Assembly (NCBI RefSeq): GCF_011764545.1
Contig: NZ_AP022870.1
Coordinates: 1,844,001-1,908,000, forward strand
Length of the DNA: 64,000 nucleotides
Direction of reading: 5' to 3'
From: Phytohabitans flavus
GTDB lineage: Bacteria > Actinomycetota > Actinomycetes > Mycobacteriales > Micromonosporaceae
The notes beneath the pieces are model-generated. The model was given only the letters and a program-made list of their open reading frames with translations. It made no database searches and had not been told where the DNA came from. Positions 26,791 through 37,400 of this stretch are shown here, piece after piece; the first letter of the stretch is position 1, and each line of letters starts with the position of its first letter. The position numbers and the translations under genes were made by a program.

Positions 26791-27371
26791 TCACCAGGCG
26801 AGCAGTAGCAGCTGTCCGGCGGTCAGCACGTCGAGCACGCCGCACCACTCGGCGTACGAGCGGGGCACGACCCGGTCCAGCTTGAGGTGGACGAAGTCCC
26901 ACACGCCGTGCAGCAGCCAGCCCGTCGCCACCAGGTACAGCCCCAGGTCGGGGTCGACGGCGAGCCCGGCTAGCCCGAGCGCGGCGAAGCCGACCATCCC
27001 CAGCGCTTGGACGCGCAGCGTGCTGGGGTGCGGCGTGTGCCCGATCGCGCTCCAGCCGAGCGCGGCCGCCGCGAGCGTTACGGCCACCGCGGCCACCGGC
27101 ACGTCCAGCGCGCGTAGCCCGATGATCAGGGCGAACGCGATGCCGAGCAGCGGCCAGATCAGGCTTCGCCGGTCGGCGCGCGCCGCGACAAGGTAGAGCA
27201 GGGGGAGGAACAGCAGGATTTCGCCGAGGGCGATGACCTGGCTGGCCAGGTCGCTGCCCCCGCCATTACGGCGGCGGACAGGATGCCCAGGGCGGTCGGC
27301 CAGCGCCGGGCCAGTGCGCGGATCGTCCGGCCCGGCCCGCCGCGCTTGCCCGTGATCGTCGCGGCGGTCAT
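26791..27371 (-). pseudogene. Paralogous six-helix membrane protein, one frameshift
   Basis: The ATG at 27371 overlaps the stop of the upstream membrane gene (ATGA). The N-terminal part, MTAATITGKRGGPGRTIRAL then RRWPTALGILSAAVMAG, leaves frame at the run of five C at 27256-27260. One added base restores GSDLASQVIALGEILLFLPL, then LIWPLLGIAFALIIGLRALD and the C-terminal LVATGWLLHGVWDFVHLKLD. RRWPTAL and DRWPTAL begin both this protein and its paralogue, and their ends match as well, so the restored frame is convincing. Restored length about 193 residues. Confidence 0.75.
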
Positions 27372-27796
27372 CCGGCCAGCTCCTCGGCCGCGCGCTGGTC
27401 CTGACGGTGCTCGCGGTGGCCGCGGGAGTACTCGGCGCGGCGGCGGAGCATGACGGCGAGCATGAGCGGCAGCATCGCGATGTGCATGACCATCATCAGC
27501 GCGTGGCCGGACATGAGGCCGGCGAGCGTGAACGGCGCGAGCAGCACCACCGGCGCGAACATCGCGGCGACCATCTCCATCGTGCTGGCCCAGCCGTGGC
27601 CGCGGAAGCGCATCCAGACCACCATGCCGACCGACATGTCGAAGGCCATGAGCAGGGCGGCCAGCTCGGGCTGGCTGGTGCTCGAGAGCTCGGCGCCGAA
27701 CAGGCCGAGGACGCCGCCGCGGGCGAGGCCCAGCACGAGCATGCCGACGGCCATCGCGATGATCATTTCGACGTAGTGCCAGAGGAAGCGTCCCAC
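27368..27796 (-). CDS. Small multi-helix membrane protein
   Basis: 142 residues from a GTG at 27796, preceded by AAGGAG eight bases upstream. Four hydrophobic helices are evident (MIIAMAVGMLVLGLARGGV; LAALLMAFDMSVGMVVWMRF; MVAAMFAPVVLLAPFTLAGL; ALMMVMHIAMLPLMLAVML), rich in methionine and with several intramembrane histidines. A charged tail follows (RRRAEYSRGHREHRQDQR). Its stop overlaps the start of the next gene, so they form an operon. The divergent two-component system shares its promoter region and may regulate it. Function unknown. Confidence 0.7.
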   Translation of the reverse strand: MGRFLWHYVEMIIAMAVGMLVLGLARGGVLGLFGAELSSTSQPELAALLMAFDMSVGMVVWMRFRGHGWASTMEMVAAMFAPVVLLAPFTLAGLMSGHALMMVMHIAMLPLMLAVMLRRRAEYSRGHREHRQDQRAAEELAG

Positions 27797-27901
27797 TGGA
27801 GCGACTCCTTCGAATACTGGTACCGGGTGGGGGTATATCTTCTGCCGTCCATTCAAGAGGACGCCGGCCATCCACGCCAGTACGTAATCCGCACGTGATC
27901 T

Positions 27902-27917
27902 CATGACACTTGTCATG
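27902..27917. promoter_or_regulatory. Perfect dyad CATGACA-CT-TGTCATG before the DesK-like operon
   Basis: A 16-bp dyad with 7-bp arms separated by CT lies in the 145-bp divergent gap, 24 bases upstream of the kinase start. ATGAC/GTCAT dyads are typical targets of NarL/DesR-type response regulators. It is therefore a candidate autoregulatory site also controlling the divergent membrane-protein operon. The ATG inside it (27903) is not the likely start of the kinase. Confidence 0.6.
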
Positions 27918-27941
27918 CCGCCGGGCTGCGACAATGGCCGC

Positions 27942-29093
27942 GTGGCGGACGGGACGGGGTTGGCCAGCCTCCGCCGGTACACGTGGTGGACGCTGGCTGG
28001 CGCGGCCGTGAGCGTGCTCGTCCTCTTCGCCGGCGGGTGGCTCGTGGCAGGCGGCACGCCGCTCTGGGCCCGCCTCCTGGGTGGTGCGGCGCTGGGCGTG
28101 GCGGTCACGGCGAGCGTGGTGCTGCTGCACCGCCGGCTCGCGGCGGTGGTGCCCGGCGAGGTGCCGCGCAGGTGGCTGGCCGCCGGGGGAGCGGGCGCGG
28201 CCGTGCTGGGCGCGGTCGAGCTCGGCTTCGGCGAGTACGGGCGCTGGGCCCTCGCCCCCGCCGTCCTCGTGGCGGTCGGCGCGACGTTCCTGTCCCCGCA
28301 CGGGCAGCGGTGGCTGCTGGGCGGGGCGAGCGCGGCGGCGGCCGTACCCGGACTGGTGGTGTCGTGGGCCATGGCCGACGGCGGCCTGCTCTACGCGGCG
28401 CTCTTCCCCGCGGGCCTCGTGATCTTCAGCGGGTGGTCGGTGCTCGGGCCGCTGTGGGCCTGGGACGTGGCCGGACGGCTGCACGCGGCGCGGCGGCTCG
28501 AGGCCGAGCTGGCGGTCAAGGACGAGCGGCTCCGCTTCGCCGCCGACCTGCACGACATCCAGGGCCACCACCTCCAGGTCATCGCGTTGAAGAGCGAGCT
28601 GGCCGCCCGGCTCGCGGCCACCGACCCCGACCGGGCGGAGGCCGAGATGCGCGAGGTACGGCGGCTCGCCGCGGACGCGCTGCGGGAGACGCGGGCTCTG
28701 GTGCACGGGTACCGCCGCACGACGCTGGAGGAGGAGATCTCCAATGCCACCCGAGTGCTGGCCGCCGCCGACATCGACGCGCGGATGGACCTCGCGCCCG
28801 CCCCGTCGGGCCTCTCCGCCACCGGCCGGCACCTGCTGGGGTTGGTGATGCGCGAGGCCACCACCAACGTGCTGCGCCACAGCCGGGCGGCACGCGCCGA
28901 CGTGGAGTACCGCGTGGACGGCGACCGAGCCCGGCTGAGGGTGAGCAACGACGGCGCGCTGGCGCCCACGGAGGAGGCATCCGGGCTGGCCACGCTCGCC
29001 GAGCGGCTGGCCGCGGCCGGCGGCGACCTGACCTGGCGGCACGAGGCCGACCGTTTCGAAGTGGCCGCGACGCTCCCGGTGGGCGCGCCGTGA
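27942..29093 (+). CDS. Sensor histidine kinase, DesK-like
   Basis: About 383 residues from the GTG at 27942. Six membrane helices occupy residues 15-180 with no large extracytoplasmic loop, the DesK arrangement for sensing the membrane itself. The HisKA_3 box is RFAADLHDIQGHHLQVIALK, with the phospho-histidine in DLHD. The ATPase domain has VMREATTNVLRHSRA (N box), RVSNDGALAP and SGLATLAERLAAAGG. Its TGA overlaps the response-regulator GTG. It is divergent from the small membrane-protein operon, which is a candidate target. Confidence 0.9.
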   Translation: MADGTGLASLRRYTWWTLAGAAVSVLVLFAGGWLVAGGTPLWARLLGGAALGVAVTASVVLLHRRLAAVVPGEVPRRWLAAGGAGAAVLGAVELGFGEYGRWALAPAVLVAVGATFLSPHGQRWLLGGASAAAAVPGLVVSWAMADGGLLYAALFPAGLVIFSGWSVLGPLWAWDVAGRLHAARRLEAELAVKDERLRFAADLHDIQGHHLQVIALKSELAARLAATDPDRAEAEMREVRRLAADALRETRALVHGYRRTTLEEEISNATRVLAAADIDARMDLAPAPSGLSATGRHLLGLVMREATTNVLRHSRAARADVEYRVDGDRARLRVSNDGALAPTEEASGLATLAERLAAAGGDLTWRHEADRFEVAATLPVGAP

Positions 29094-29692
29094 TCCGCCT
29101 CCTGCTCGCCGACGACGAGGACCTCCTGCGCGGGGCACTGAGCGCGCTGCTCGGGCTGGAGGACGACATCGAGGTGGTGGCCGAGGCGTCCACATCCACC
29201 GATTCGGTGCGGCTGGCAGTGGCGCACCGGCCGGACATCGCGGTGCTCGACCTGGAGATGCCGCCCACCGACGGCCTGCGCGCCGCCGAGGAGATCCGGG
29301 CCGCGCTGCCCACGCGGATCGTGCTGGTCACCCGCCACGCGCGGCCGGCGGTGCTGCGGCGGGCGCTGGCCGCGGGGGTGAGCGGGTTCGTGCCGAAGAC
29401 CACCGAGGCCACCCGGCTGGCCGAGATCATCCGGGACGTCGCGGCCGGCCGGCGGTACGTGGACCCGGAGATCGCCGCCTCCGCCCTCGTCGAGGACCCG
29501 TGCCCGCTGACCGAACGCGAGCTGGAGGTGTTGCGCGCATCGCGCACGGGTGCGTCGGTGCAAGAGATCGCCGCGCTGGTGCACCTCGCCCCGGGCACCG
29601 TGCGCAACTACCTGTCGGCCGCGATGACGAAGCTCGGCGTGAGGTCCCGGCACGCCGCCGCGCACCGGGCGTGGGAACAGGGGTGGATCTAG
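29090..29692 (+). CDS. NarL/DesR-like response regulator
   Basis: 200 residues. The receiver domain shows the acidic pair in LLLADDED, phospho-acceptor Asp54 in AVLDLEMPPTDG and the conserved lysine in GFVPKTTEA. The output domain is LuxR-type (LTERELEVLRASRTGASVQE; VHLAPGTVRNYLSAAMTKLG). The GTG start overlaps the kinase stop by four bases. The gene ends TAG at 29690-29692, five bases before the 79-bp repeat A. It probably binds the dyad at 27902-27917. Confidence 0.92.
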   Translation: MIRLLLADDEDLLRGALSALLGLEDDIEVVAEASTSTDSVRLAVAHRPDIAVLDLEMPPTDGLRAAEEIRAALPTRIVLVTRHARPAVLRRALAAGVSGFVPKTTEATRLAEIIRDVAAGRRYVDPEIAASALVEDPCPLTERELEVLRASRTGASVQEIAALVHLAPGTVRNYLSAAMTKLGVRSRHAAAHRAWEQGWI

Positions 29693-29697
29693 ATTTC

Positions 29698-29776
29698 TTT
29701 CCCCGGTCCGCGTCAGTGGCGGACCGTATGCTCCCGCGGGCACCGCGCAGGTCGGCGGCTCGCTGGCGCTCGCCGA
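29698..29776 (+). repeat. 79-bp dispersed repeat, copy A
   Basis: It begins TTTCCCCGGTCCGCGTCAG and ends GGCGCTCGCCGA. Copy B at 38010-38088 is the same length and differs at only three positions, all in one short patch. Two possible stems exist within it: GGTCCGC pairing with GCGGACC, and TCGGCG with CGCCGA. It lies just after the stop codon of the response-regulator gene. No protein match was recognised in any frame. Confidence 0.85.
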
Positions 29777-29824
29777 GGCGCGCGCGATCCTTGTGCAGGC
29801 TGATGGGTTTCTTACACTGTCGAA

Positions 29825-30409
29825 ATGGTCCCCGGCGATGGCGCCTCTCCAGTCAGCTACTGGAAGGACGGCGAGCACTGGCGCATCGGCACTGACGCGG
29901 ACATCGCGTGGATTAAGGAATCGACTGAGCCAGGGCTGACCATCACGTCGGCGATCCCGCCGATCTTCCCGGCCTACGCGACTGTCGTCGTCCCGGACAA
30001 GGACGAGGGCCGACCAGAGCATTTCAATCTCGTACTGCGGCTGCTCACCGAGCAGTCCCGCGACCAGCCGTGGTGGCTGGGCTACCTGGACACCGGTGCT
30101 GACGACTTGGTCTTCCCTGACGCTCCTCGAGTGACCCTGTACGCGGACTGGCCGTACGTGCTCGTCCAGGCAGGCCCAACCGAGGCAGCACGGTGGCGCC
30201 ACGACCTGCGATCGTGGCGAGCGCCCGGCCCCGACTTAATCTTCCCGGCGGATCACTCGTGGCTACTGTCGTGGCTCTGGGACGACGACTGGCGATACCT
30301 GGGAGGACCTGTCGCGCTCGTCGATCGGTTCCTGGACCAACCGCACCTGCGGGTGCAGAGGGTCAATCTCGGCGAAGACGCCACACCACCAGGTCACGCG
30401 GCCCGCTAA
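29825..30409 (+). CDS. Hypothetical protein, 194 aa
   Basis: A soluble, tryptophan-rich acidic protein starting at an ATG (29825). Segments include SYWKDGEHWRIGTDADIAWI, IPPIFPAYATVVVP, LLTEQSRDQPWWLGYLDTG and HSWLLSWLWDDDWRYLGG. There is no signal peptide or membrane helix. The W-D-D-D-W-R pattern and size resemble small actinobacterial proteins of unknown function, and the composition would suit an immunity or antitoxin-like role, but that is only a guess. Its stop codon is inside the terminator hairpin at 30388-30435. Confidence 0.6.
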   Translation: MVPGDGASPVSYWKDGEHWRIGTDADIAWIKESTEPGLTITSAIPPIFPAYATVVVPDKDEGRPEHFNLVLRLLTEQSRDQPWWLGYLDTGADDLVFPDAPRVTLYADWPYVLVQAGPTEAARWRHDLRSWRAPGPDLIFPADHSWLLSWLWDDDWRYLGGPVALVDRFLDQPHLRVQRVNLGEDATPPGHAAR

Positions 30410-30435
30410 CAGGTCGAGCGGGCGCGTCACCTGGT
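30388..30435. terminator. Long bidirectional terminator hairpin
   Basis: ACCAGGTCACGCGGCCCGCT (30388-30407) pairs with AGCGGGCGCGTCACCTGGT (30417-30435) with one mismatch and one bulge around a nine-base loop. It spans the stop codon of the forward hypothetical gene and stands 16 bases beyond the end of the reverse methyltransferase gene, as expected for a shared terminator. Confidence 0.75.
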
Positions 30436-30451
30436 GTGGACTGTTTAGCGG

Positions 30452-30997
30452 TCAGAGGAGTCCGGCGAGCTTGTACAGCACGAGTGAGCCCGCGACGGCG
30501 ACGTTGAGGCTGTGACCGGTTCCGACCATGGGGATTTCTACGGCGAGGTCGAGTTGGTTCAGCGCTTCTGGTGGGATGCCGGTGGTTTCGTGTCCGAGAA
30601 CCATGATGGTTCGGCGGTTGGCTGGTGGGAGGTCGGCGAGTCGGATTGCCTCGTCGGCCAGTTCGACGCCGATGATGCGCGTGCCGTTGGCGCGCTCACG
30701 TTTCAGCCAGTCGGCTGGGTCGCCGATCCGGTGTATGCAGCTGGGCCGGCGTAGCGTGTTGCCTCGTGCGATGGCCTCGTCGACCCATCGAAACGGTGGC
30801 ACCGCCAGGCAGGCGCCGACCGCGTCGCAGGTGCGTAGGAGGGTACCGAGGTTTGTCCCGTGCAGCGGCCACAACGCGGCGGCGACCAGGTGGCCCCAGC
30901 AGGCGTGGGGGCGGCGGCGACGTGCGGCTTGAAGGTCCTTACGGGAGCGGACCCTGATCGCGGGGCTCACCGAACCGGAGCGGCGTGGCTCCAACAT
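30452..30997 (-). CDS. SpoU/TrmH-family RNA 2'-O-methyltransferase
   Basis: 181 residues with the three SPOUT motifs: GTNLGTLLRTCDAVGA (motif 1, catalytic arginine), RRTIMVLGHETTGIP (motif 2, trefoil knot) and VEIPMVGTGHSLNVAVAGSL (motif 3, SAM-binding knot). It is a compact single-domain form, without the N-terminal L30e-like domain of larger rRNA enzymes. It is therefore probably a TrmL-like tRNA or a ribosomal RNA 2'-O-methyltransferase acting with SAM. A single gene, downstream of the shared terminator. Confidence 0.88.
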   Translation of the reverse strand: MLEPRRSGSVSPAIRVRSRKDLQAARRRRPHACWGHLVAAALWPLHGTNLGTLLRTCDAVGACLAVPPFRWVDEAIARGNTLRRPSCIHRIGDPADWLKRERANGTRIIGVELADEAIRLADLPPANRRTIMVLGHETTGIPPEALNQLDLAVEIPMVGTGHSLNVAVAGSLVLYKLAGLL

Positions 30998-31148
30998 GGG
31001 TTAGGCGTCATGTGTTGGGGTACTTCGCGGCGTACCCGGGCCATCGACAGCAGCAGGTAACAGTGAGGATAGTCGACGGGTTTGCTAATGCCAGCCGCCT
31101 GGCCAGTCAGACTCGTCTGCGGCCCCCCACGACGTCGTCTGGCATCGA

Positions 31149-31405
31149 TCATGCTTCGCGGGCGTAACCGTCGGCGAGCCTGCGCAGGTATTCGGCTATC
31201 AGTGGGTCGGCCTCGGCGCGTTCGCCCGCGATGCGCAGCAGGATCTCCCTGAACTCGACCACGTCCTCGGGGATAGCTCGTCCAGGTAGGCGCCCATCAC
31301 CTGCTGTAGCTCCACCGCGAAGTCTGGATCGACCTCCTGCTCGGTCGCATGGTCCAACATCTGAATGGCGGACACCATGGCCACGATTATCGGATCGACA
31401 TTCAC
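31149..31405 (-). pseudogene. Putative immunity protein for the Rhs toxin, one frameshift
   Basis: The GTG at 31405 overlaps the toxin's TGA (31402-31404) by the GTGA arrangement. The first part reads VNVDPIIVAMVSAIQMLDHA, then VDPDFAVELQQVMGAYLDEL. At the run 31269-31272 (GGGG on the plus strand) one base is missing. Restored, it continues SPEDVVEFREILLRIAGERA, then DPLIAEYLRRLADGYAREA. The result is a small (about 85 residues), acidic, all-helical protein. Position directly after a polymorphic toxin, size and charge all fit an immunity protein; no named immunity family was recognised. A real loss would leave the cell unprotected, so sequencing error is likelier. Confidence 0.65.
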
Positions 31406-34400
31406 GGAGCAATCCTGACGGTGATGTTCGAGACTCCGGCATCGCTCAGCCACCGAAGCGCTCTCGCTCTGACGGCCTCGTCTGGCACCTCCCAGACGGC
31501 TTGGAGGCCATGGTACGCGGAGGTCCCCGCCTGACGCCTGGCCTCGTCCACCATCGAGTTCGAGGTGAATGGCAGGACGTTGTGCTTGCGGTCGATGATC
31601 TCGTCACCGAGGAGTCCGTCGAACTTCGCGGTCACGTCGCCGTTCAGTCCCGGCATCCTCAGTCGCGGCACCAGAGATTGTCTGGTCAACCGATCGCTGC
31701 GGGCGCCGGGCGCGCCTGACTCGTATTCGTAGGCTCGCTGTCGCGCGGCGTTCGCGTATGGGCCCGAACCTTCGCGGGCCCACTCGACGTGGTCCGCGGC
31801 GCGCGTGCTCGGCGTGCCGCACATGTTGGTGTTGTGGACGAGCACCGACTCGGCGCCGGCCAGCACGTAGTACGTGTGGATCGCGTCGACCGTGAGGTCG
31901 TACGTGATGTGGGAGCTGTCGAACGTCCGGACCGCACTGATCTGCACATACGTGCCGGCCGATGTCCGCAGGAGTTCGCCGGGCCGCAGGTCCCCGGCCG
32001 ACACCCATCGGCCCCGGGTGACCGACCAGAACTTGTGGTGGTCGGTCGTCGTGATGGTGTGCTTCCCGTCGTCGCCCTCGACCGTGACGTCGACGTATTC
32101 CTTGTCGCTGTCCGTACGGATCGTGTGGGTGACCTGCCGTGCCTCGGTGCGACCGGTTTCGGGGTCGGTGGCGATGACCGTGTCGCCCGGTTCGACGTCC
32201 TCGATCGCTTTGGTCGCGCCACCGGCGAGCAGAACCCTGGTCCCGGCGACGAAGCTGTTCGTCTCGCAGTCGGGTTTCTTCTTCGTCAGGGCTTTCGCCT
32301 TGGCGGCCAGTGCCTTGGCCCGGGCCGCTGCCGCCGCTGCCGCACGGCGGGCCGCGGCTTCCGCCGCCGCCTTGGCCGCCGCTGCCTTCTCGGCCGCCTC
32401 ACGCGCTGCCTTGGCCGCCGCTGCCTTCGCCGCCTCGGCGGCCTTCTCGGCCGAGCGCAGGATCGCGCGGGCCCAGTCGAGCTCCTTGAAGAAGGTGATG
32501 ACGGCCTTGCCGGCCCGGAAGATGGCCTCGGCGATCTTCTTCGCCTTGAAGATCTTGCCCCAGGGCAGCGCGCCGATGATCATCATCGCGCAGGCGCCGA
32601 GGTCGCCCTTCAGGCAGTTGAGGATGTCGTTGATCCCCAGGATCTCCATGAGGATCTGGCCGCCGGCCTCCAGCACCACGTCGAGGACGCTCTTGCCCTG
32701 GACCTGGTTGGCCTTGGCGATGTCCTCGGGGCTGATCGCGGGTTCGCCGCCGGGCGCCGGCTCCGGCGTGGCGCCGGTCGGGTCGGTGTACGAGGTCGGG
32801 TTGTTGTCCGCGTACGTGTAGGGAGAGGTGGCCGCACCGCCGGTCGGCATCGGGTCGACCGAAGTGAAGCGTCCGGTGCCGGGGTTGTAGTTGCGGGCGC
32901 GGAGGTAGTAGTTGCCGTCGCCGGTCGTCGAGTCCTGGTAGGCGCCGGTGTACTGGAGCGGGTTTTCCGGCGCCGAAGTCGCAGCGGAGTCGCCGTCGCC
33001 GGTCAGGGTCGGCCCGGCGCGCGGGTTGCCGAACGGGTCGTAGTCGTAGCCGATCTCCGGCGTGCCGGCCGGCGTGAGCATGTTCGCGACGCCGCCGAGC
33101 CAGTCGTGGGTGTACGCGTGCGCGCCGGTCGCCGGGTCGAGGAGGGCGAGCGGCTCGTCGTCGGGCCCGTAGGTGAACCCACGCTTCTCGACCGTGTTGC
33201 CGGCGGAGTCGGTGACGGCGTCGACGGCGATCTGCGGGAGGGTGCCGGCGACGTCCCACGACCAGCGTTGCGTCGCCGACTCGGGCTTGCCGGGGTCGGT
33301 GGTGCCGGACAGCCGCAGCCCGTCGGCGCCGTACGCGAACGTGGCGACCCGGCCGTCGACAGTGGCCTTGGCCAGCGAGTTGTCGAGGTGGTACTCGAAC
33401 TTGTCGGTGCCGGAGCGGGTCTGGTTGCCGTTGACGTCGTACGCGTATTCGGTGGTGGTGACGTGCCGCGGCTCGCGCAGCACCTCCTTGGTGAGCTGGT
33501 TCGCGTCGTCGTACTCGTAGGTGGTGGTGTCGTCGCCGGCGGTCCCGGTGCGTTTCTGGCTGGTCCGGTTGCCCATGAGGTCGTACCGGTAGTCGATCCG
33601 GCCGGCGGGGCGGCCGCGCTCGTCGCAGGTGGTGGCGGCATAGCAGGCTGAGGTGAGCCGGTCGACGGCGTCGTAGGTGTAGGCGACGGACTCGGAGACC
33701 CCGCCGCGGGTGGTGACGACGCGGGTGGGGTTGCCGACCTGGTCCAGCGTCAGGTCGAAGGACGAGACCGGATCCTGCGGCAATGCGACCGGGGTGACCG
33801 GGTCGGACGGTTGTGACGTCTGGCCAGCGCCGTCGTCGTCGTGGGCGGTGACCGTGAAGGTGTAGGGAGTGCCGGCGTCGAGGCCGTTGAACACGGCGCT
33901 GGTCGAGGTCGCGCCGACCGTCGTCGTCTTCCCGCCCGGGTTGGCGGTCACGGTGTATCCGGCGACGTCGCCGTCGCGGGGCGCTTTCCAGGAGACGACG
34001 GCGAGGCCGGCGCCGGGCCGGGCGGTGACGTCGGTGGGCGGGTCGGGCCGCTCGCCGAAGGAGAACAGGCCGCCGTCGGGCAGCTCGACGTCCGGCGCCG
34101 CCGGCGCCCGTTCGGTGCCGATCCGGGTGAGCCGGCCGGCGTCGTCGTACGCGCGCCGTTCGACCAGGCCGGTCGCGGCGGGCAGCCAGGTGGCCTCGCG
34201 CCGGCCGGCGACGTCGTAGTCGAAGCGCCAGGTCGACTCGGCGACGGTGAGCGTCTTCATCTGGCTGTCGGCGTCGTAGGTCGCGGTCGCCGAGGTCCCG
34301 TCGGGATACGACCGCGACGTGATGTTGCCCCGCGCGTCGTAGTCGTACGAGAAGATCTCCTCCAGGTCGGCCTCGGTGCGGGTGACCTTTTTGATCTGGT

Positions 34401-37400
34401 CCTCGTCGTCGTAGACGACGGAGCGGTGGCCGAGCGGGTCGACGTACGCGGTGGTGCGGTCCTTGGCGTCGTACTGCCAGGAGTAGCGCGGGCCTTCGCT
34501 GCCGAGGGTGCGGCTGTCGCGGCGGCCGACGATGTCGAACGTGTCGACGACGGTGCGCTTGGCGCGTTCGGTGGACGAGAGCCGCTCGTGCTTCCAGCGG
34601 GTCAGGCTCGAGGTCCGGTTGCCTTCGACGTCGTACTCGTACTCGTTGACCCGATCCAACGGGTCGGTGCGGGTGACCAGCCGCCCGCCGTCGTCGTAGC
34701 CGAACGTGGTCCGCTCCCCGGCCGGGTCCTGCACCGACTTGACGAGGCCGTCCTCGTAGTAGTCGTAGACGGTGCCGTCGCGGCCGTGCGGGGTGTCCGG
34801 CGTCCGGATGGTCCGGGGGAGGTTGTCGTCCCGGTACGTGTAGTGGGTGGTGCGGTTCTTCGCGTCGGTGACGGCGGTGGGCCGGTTGTTCGCGTCGTAC
34901 CGGTAGCTGGTGACGTGGTCGAGCGGGTCGATGGTGCGGGACGGGTTTCCGGCGAGGTCGTACTCGTGGTGGGTGGTGTACCGCTCCCGGTCGGCGCCGG
35001 CGACGTTCCCGCGCGGCTCGGTGGTGCTGACCAGCATGCCGTCGTCGTCGTAGGCGAAGGTCGAGATGCCGCCGGTGGCCCGCTTGGTCTCGATCTTTTG
35101 GCCGGCCGCGTCGTACTTGTGCTCGACGACGCCCTGCTCGGGGTCGCGGATGTGGGTCTGCTGCCCGTTGTCGTCGTACTCCATCCCGGTCTTGCGGCCG
35201 AGGTTGTCGGTGACCTCGGTGACTTGGCCGAGGTTGTCCCGCTGGAAGCTCGACGTCTTGTTCAGCTCGTCGGTCTTCGCCGTGGTGCGGTCGAGGTCGT
35301 CGACGCGGATGTCGCGCTTGACGGTGACGCCGCCCGGGTAGGGGCGTTCCATCCGCAGCGGATTGTCGTTGGCGTCGTAGAAGTAGCTGGTGGTGAAGTC
35401 GGCGGGGTTGGCGCCGGGCACGTTGCCGCGCGGCGAGGTGACCTTGTGCAGCAGGCCCTTGGCGTTGTACGCGTACGTGGTGACCGCGTCCTGGCCGTCG
35501 AGCTCGAGCCGGGACGAGGCGCGGCGGCCGGCGTCGGTGTAGGTGTGGGCGACGGTGCTCCGACCGTCGTACGTGGACTTGAGCAGCCCGGTGTCGAAGT
35601 AGGCGTACTCGGTGCGGGCGCCGGTCGGGGTGGTCTGCGTGCGGGTCCGGCCGACGTCGTCGTAGCTGGTCCGCCACGGGTCGTCCTTGCCGGGCTCGTG
35701 GACGGCGACGGGGCGGTCCTGGGCGTCGAACTCGTAGCGGGTCGTGTAGTCACGCCGGTTGGCGCCGGGCATTGTGCCGCGCGGGTCGGTGACCGAGATC
35801 TGCCGGCCGACCTTGTCGTAGCCGAACTCGACCCGGCGTCCGCCCGGCGAGACGACCGCCTTCGCGAGGCCGCTGTTGGGGTCGCCGGCCGGGAAGGATT
35901 CGTACCGGGTCACCTTGCCGAGCTGATTGGTCCGGGAGACGAGGAGGCCCCGGTCGTCGTAGGCGTAGGCGACGATGTTGCCCTTGGGATCCTTGCTCTG
36001 GATCAGCTCGTCGAACTCGTTGTAGGTGTCCTGCCAGACCTTGCCGTTGGCGTCGGTGTGCGTGGTCGGGTTGTTGCGGGCGTCGTACTGGGTCTTCTCG
36101 TCGAACCCGCCGACCCCGCGGGGCGCCTGGCGCCGCTCGCGGTTGCCGCGCTCGTCGAACTCCGACGCGTGCTGGCTTTGCTTGCCGTCGACGACGAGGC
36201 CGCGGTTGAGGGCTCCGTCGTATCGGTGGTGCTCGGTGTCGCCGTTGCCACGCTGGCTGTGGACGAGGACGTTGCCGCGGTAGCCGTCGAAGACCTGCAC
36301 GCCGTCGGCGTCGATCGTCAGCGCCTCCTGCTCGGCGGCGTCCCACCGGAAGACGGCCTGCTTGCCGTGCGCGTCGAGCTGCCGCACCACCCGGCCGGTC
36401 GCGTCGTACTCGGTGCGGACCGCGACGACCTTGTCGGGGTCGGTCACGGTGGCGAGCCGGCCGGTGGCGTCGTAGCCGTACTTCCAGACCTTGCCCCGGG
36501 CGTCGACGTACGAGGTCAGCAGTGTCCCGGTGTAGAAGTACTTCACCTCGCGGCGGTCGGGGAGGCCGATCCGGCGGATAAGGCCGCCCTCGAGGGTCAC
36601 CTTGGCCACCCGCCCCGAGGCGTCAGTGATCGTGATGGCGTTATCGGCGTAGGCCAGCCGCACACCCATGCCGCGCGGGTTGGTGACCGAGGTGAGCCGG
36701 CCCTGGGCGTCGAACGCGAACGCGATGTTGTTCGGCGTGGTCAGCGTCCAGCCGTCGCCGGAGGCGCGCAGGTTCGACCGCACGCCCGGCGGCCGCCGGT
36801 AGGTGTCGCCGTCGAGCCGGTAGGTCGCCTCGGCGCCGTCCTCGGCCCGGACCACCGCGCCGCCGTCGACCGGGGTGACGCTCATGCCGTACGACCAGGC
36901 CCAGCCGCCGCCGAACGCGCCGGTGCCGTTCGCCGACGAGTAGGCCCGCGACGACGTGAACGGCACGCCGAACGACCCCATCGCGAGGTCCTGGCTGGTC
37001 TGGATGAACGCGCCGGTGCCGGTGTTCACACCGTTGCCGCGGATGGCCTGGCCGCCGCTGGTAAGGGCGAGCGCGTTGCCGCAGCCGCAGCCGGCCGCCT
37101 GTCCGGTCGGGATCGCGGGCGGGTCGATGGTCTCGCGCGGCCGCTCCTCGAACCGCTCGGAGACGACCTCGCGACCGTCGTCGAGCACAGCGGTGACGGT
37201 GACCTCGTAGGTCCGGCCGGCGTCGAGGACCCAGCCGTGCTCCGTGCCGAACAGGCGGCAGTAGGTGCGCTGGCCTGGGCAGGTGTAGCTGTCGAGGTCG
37301 GCGCGGGTGAGCGTGGTCGAGGCCTGCTCGGTCTGCGACTCCTTGTCGTAGGCGGTGACCCGCCACGTCGACCAGGGCGGCGCCGCGGCGTCGACGTCGA

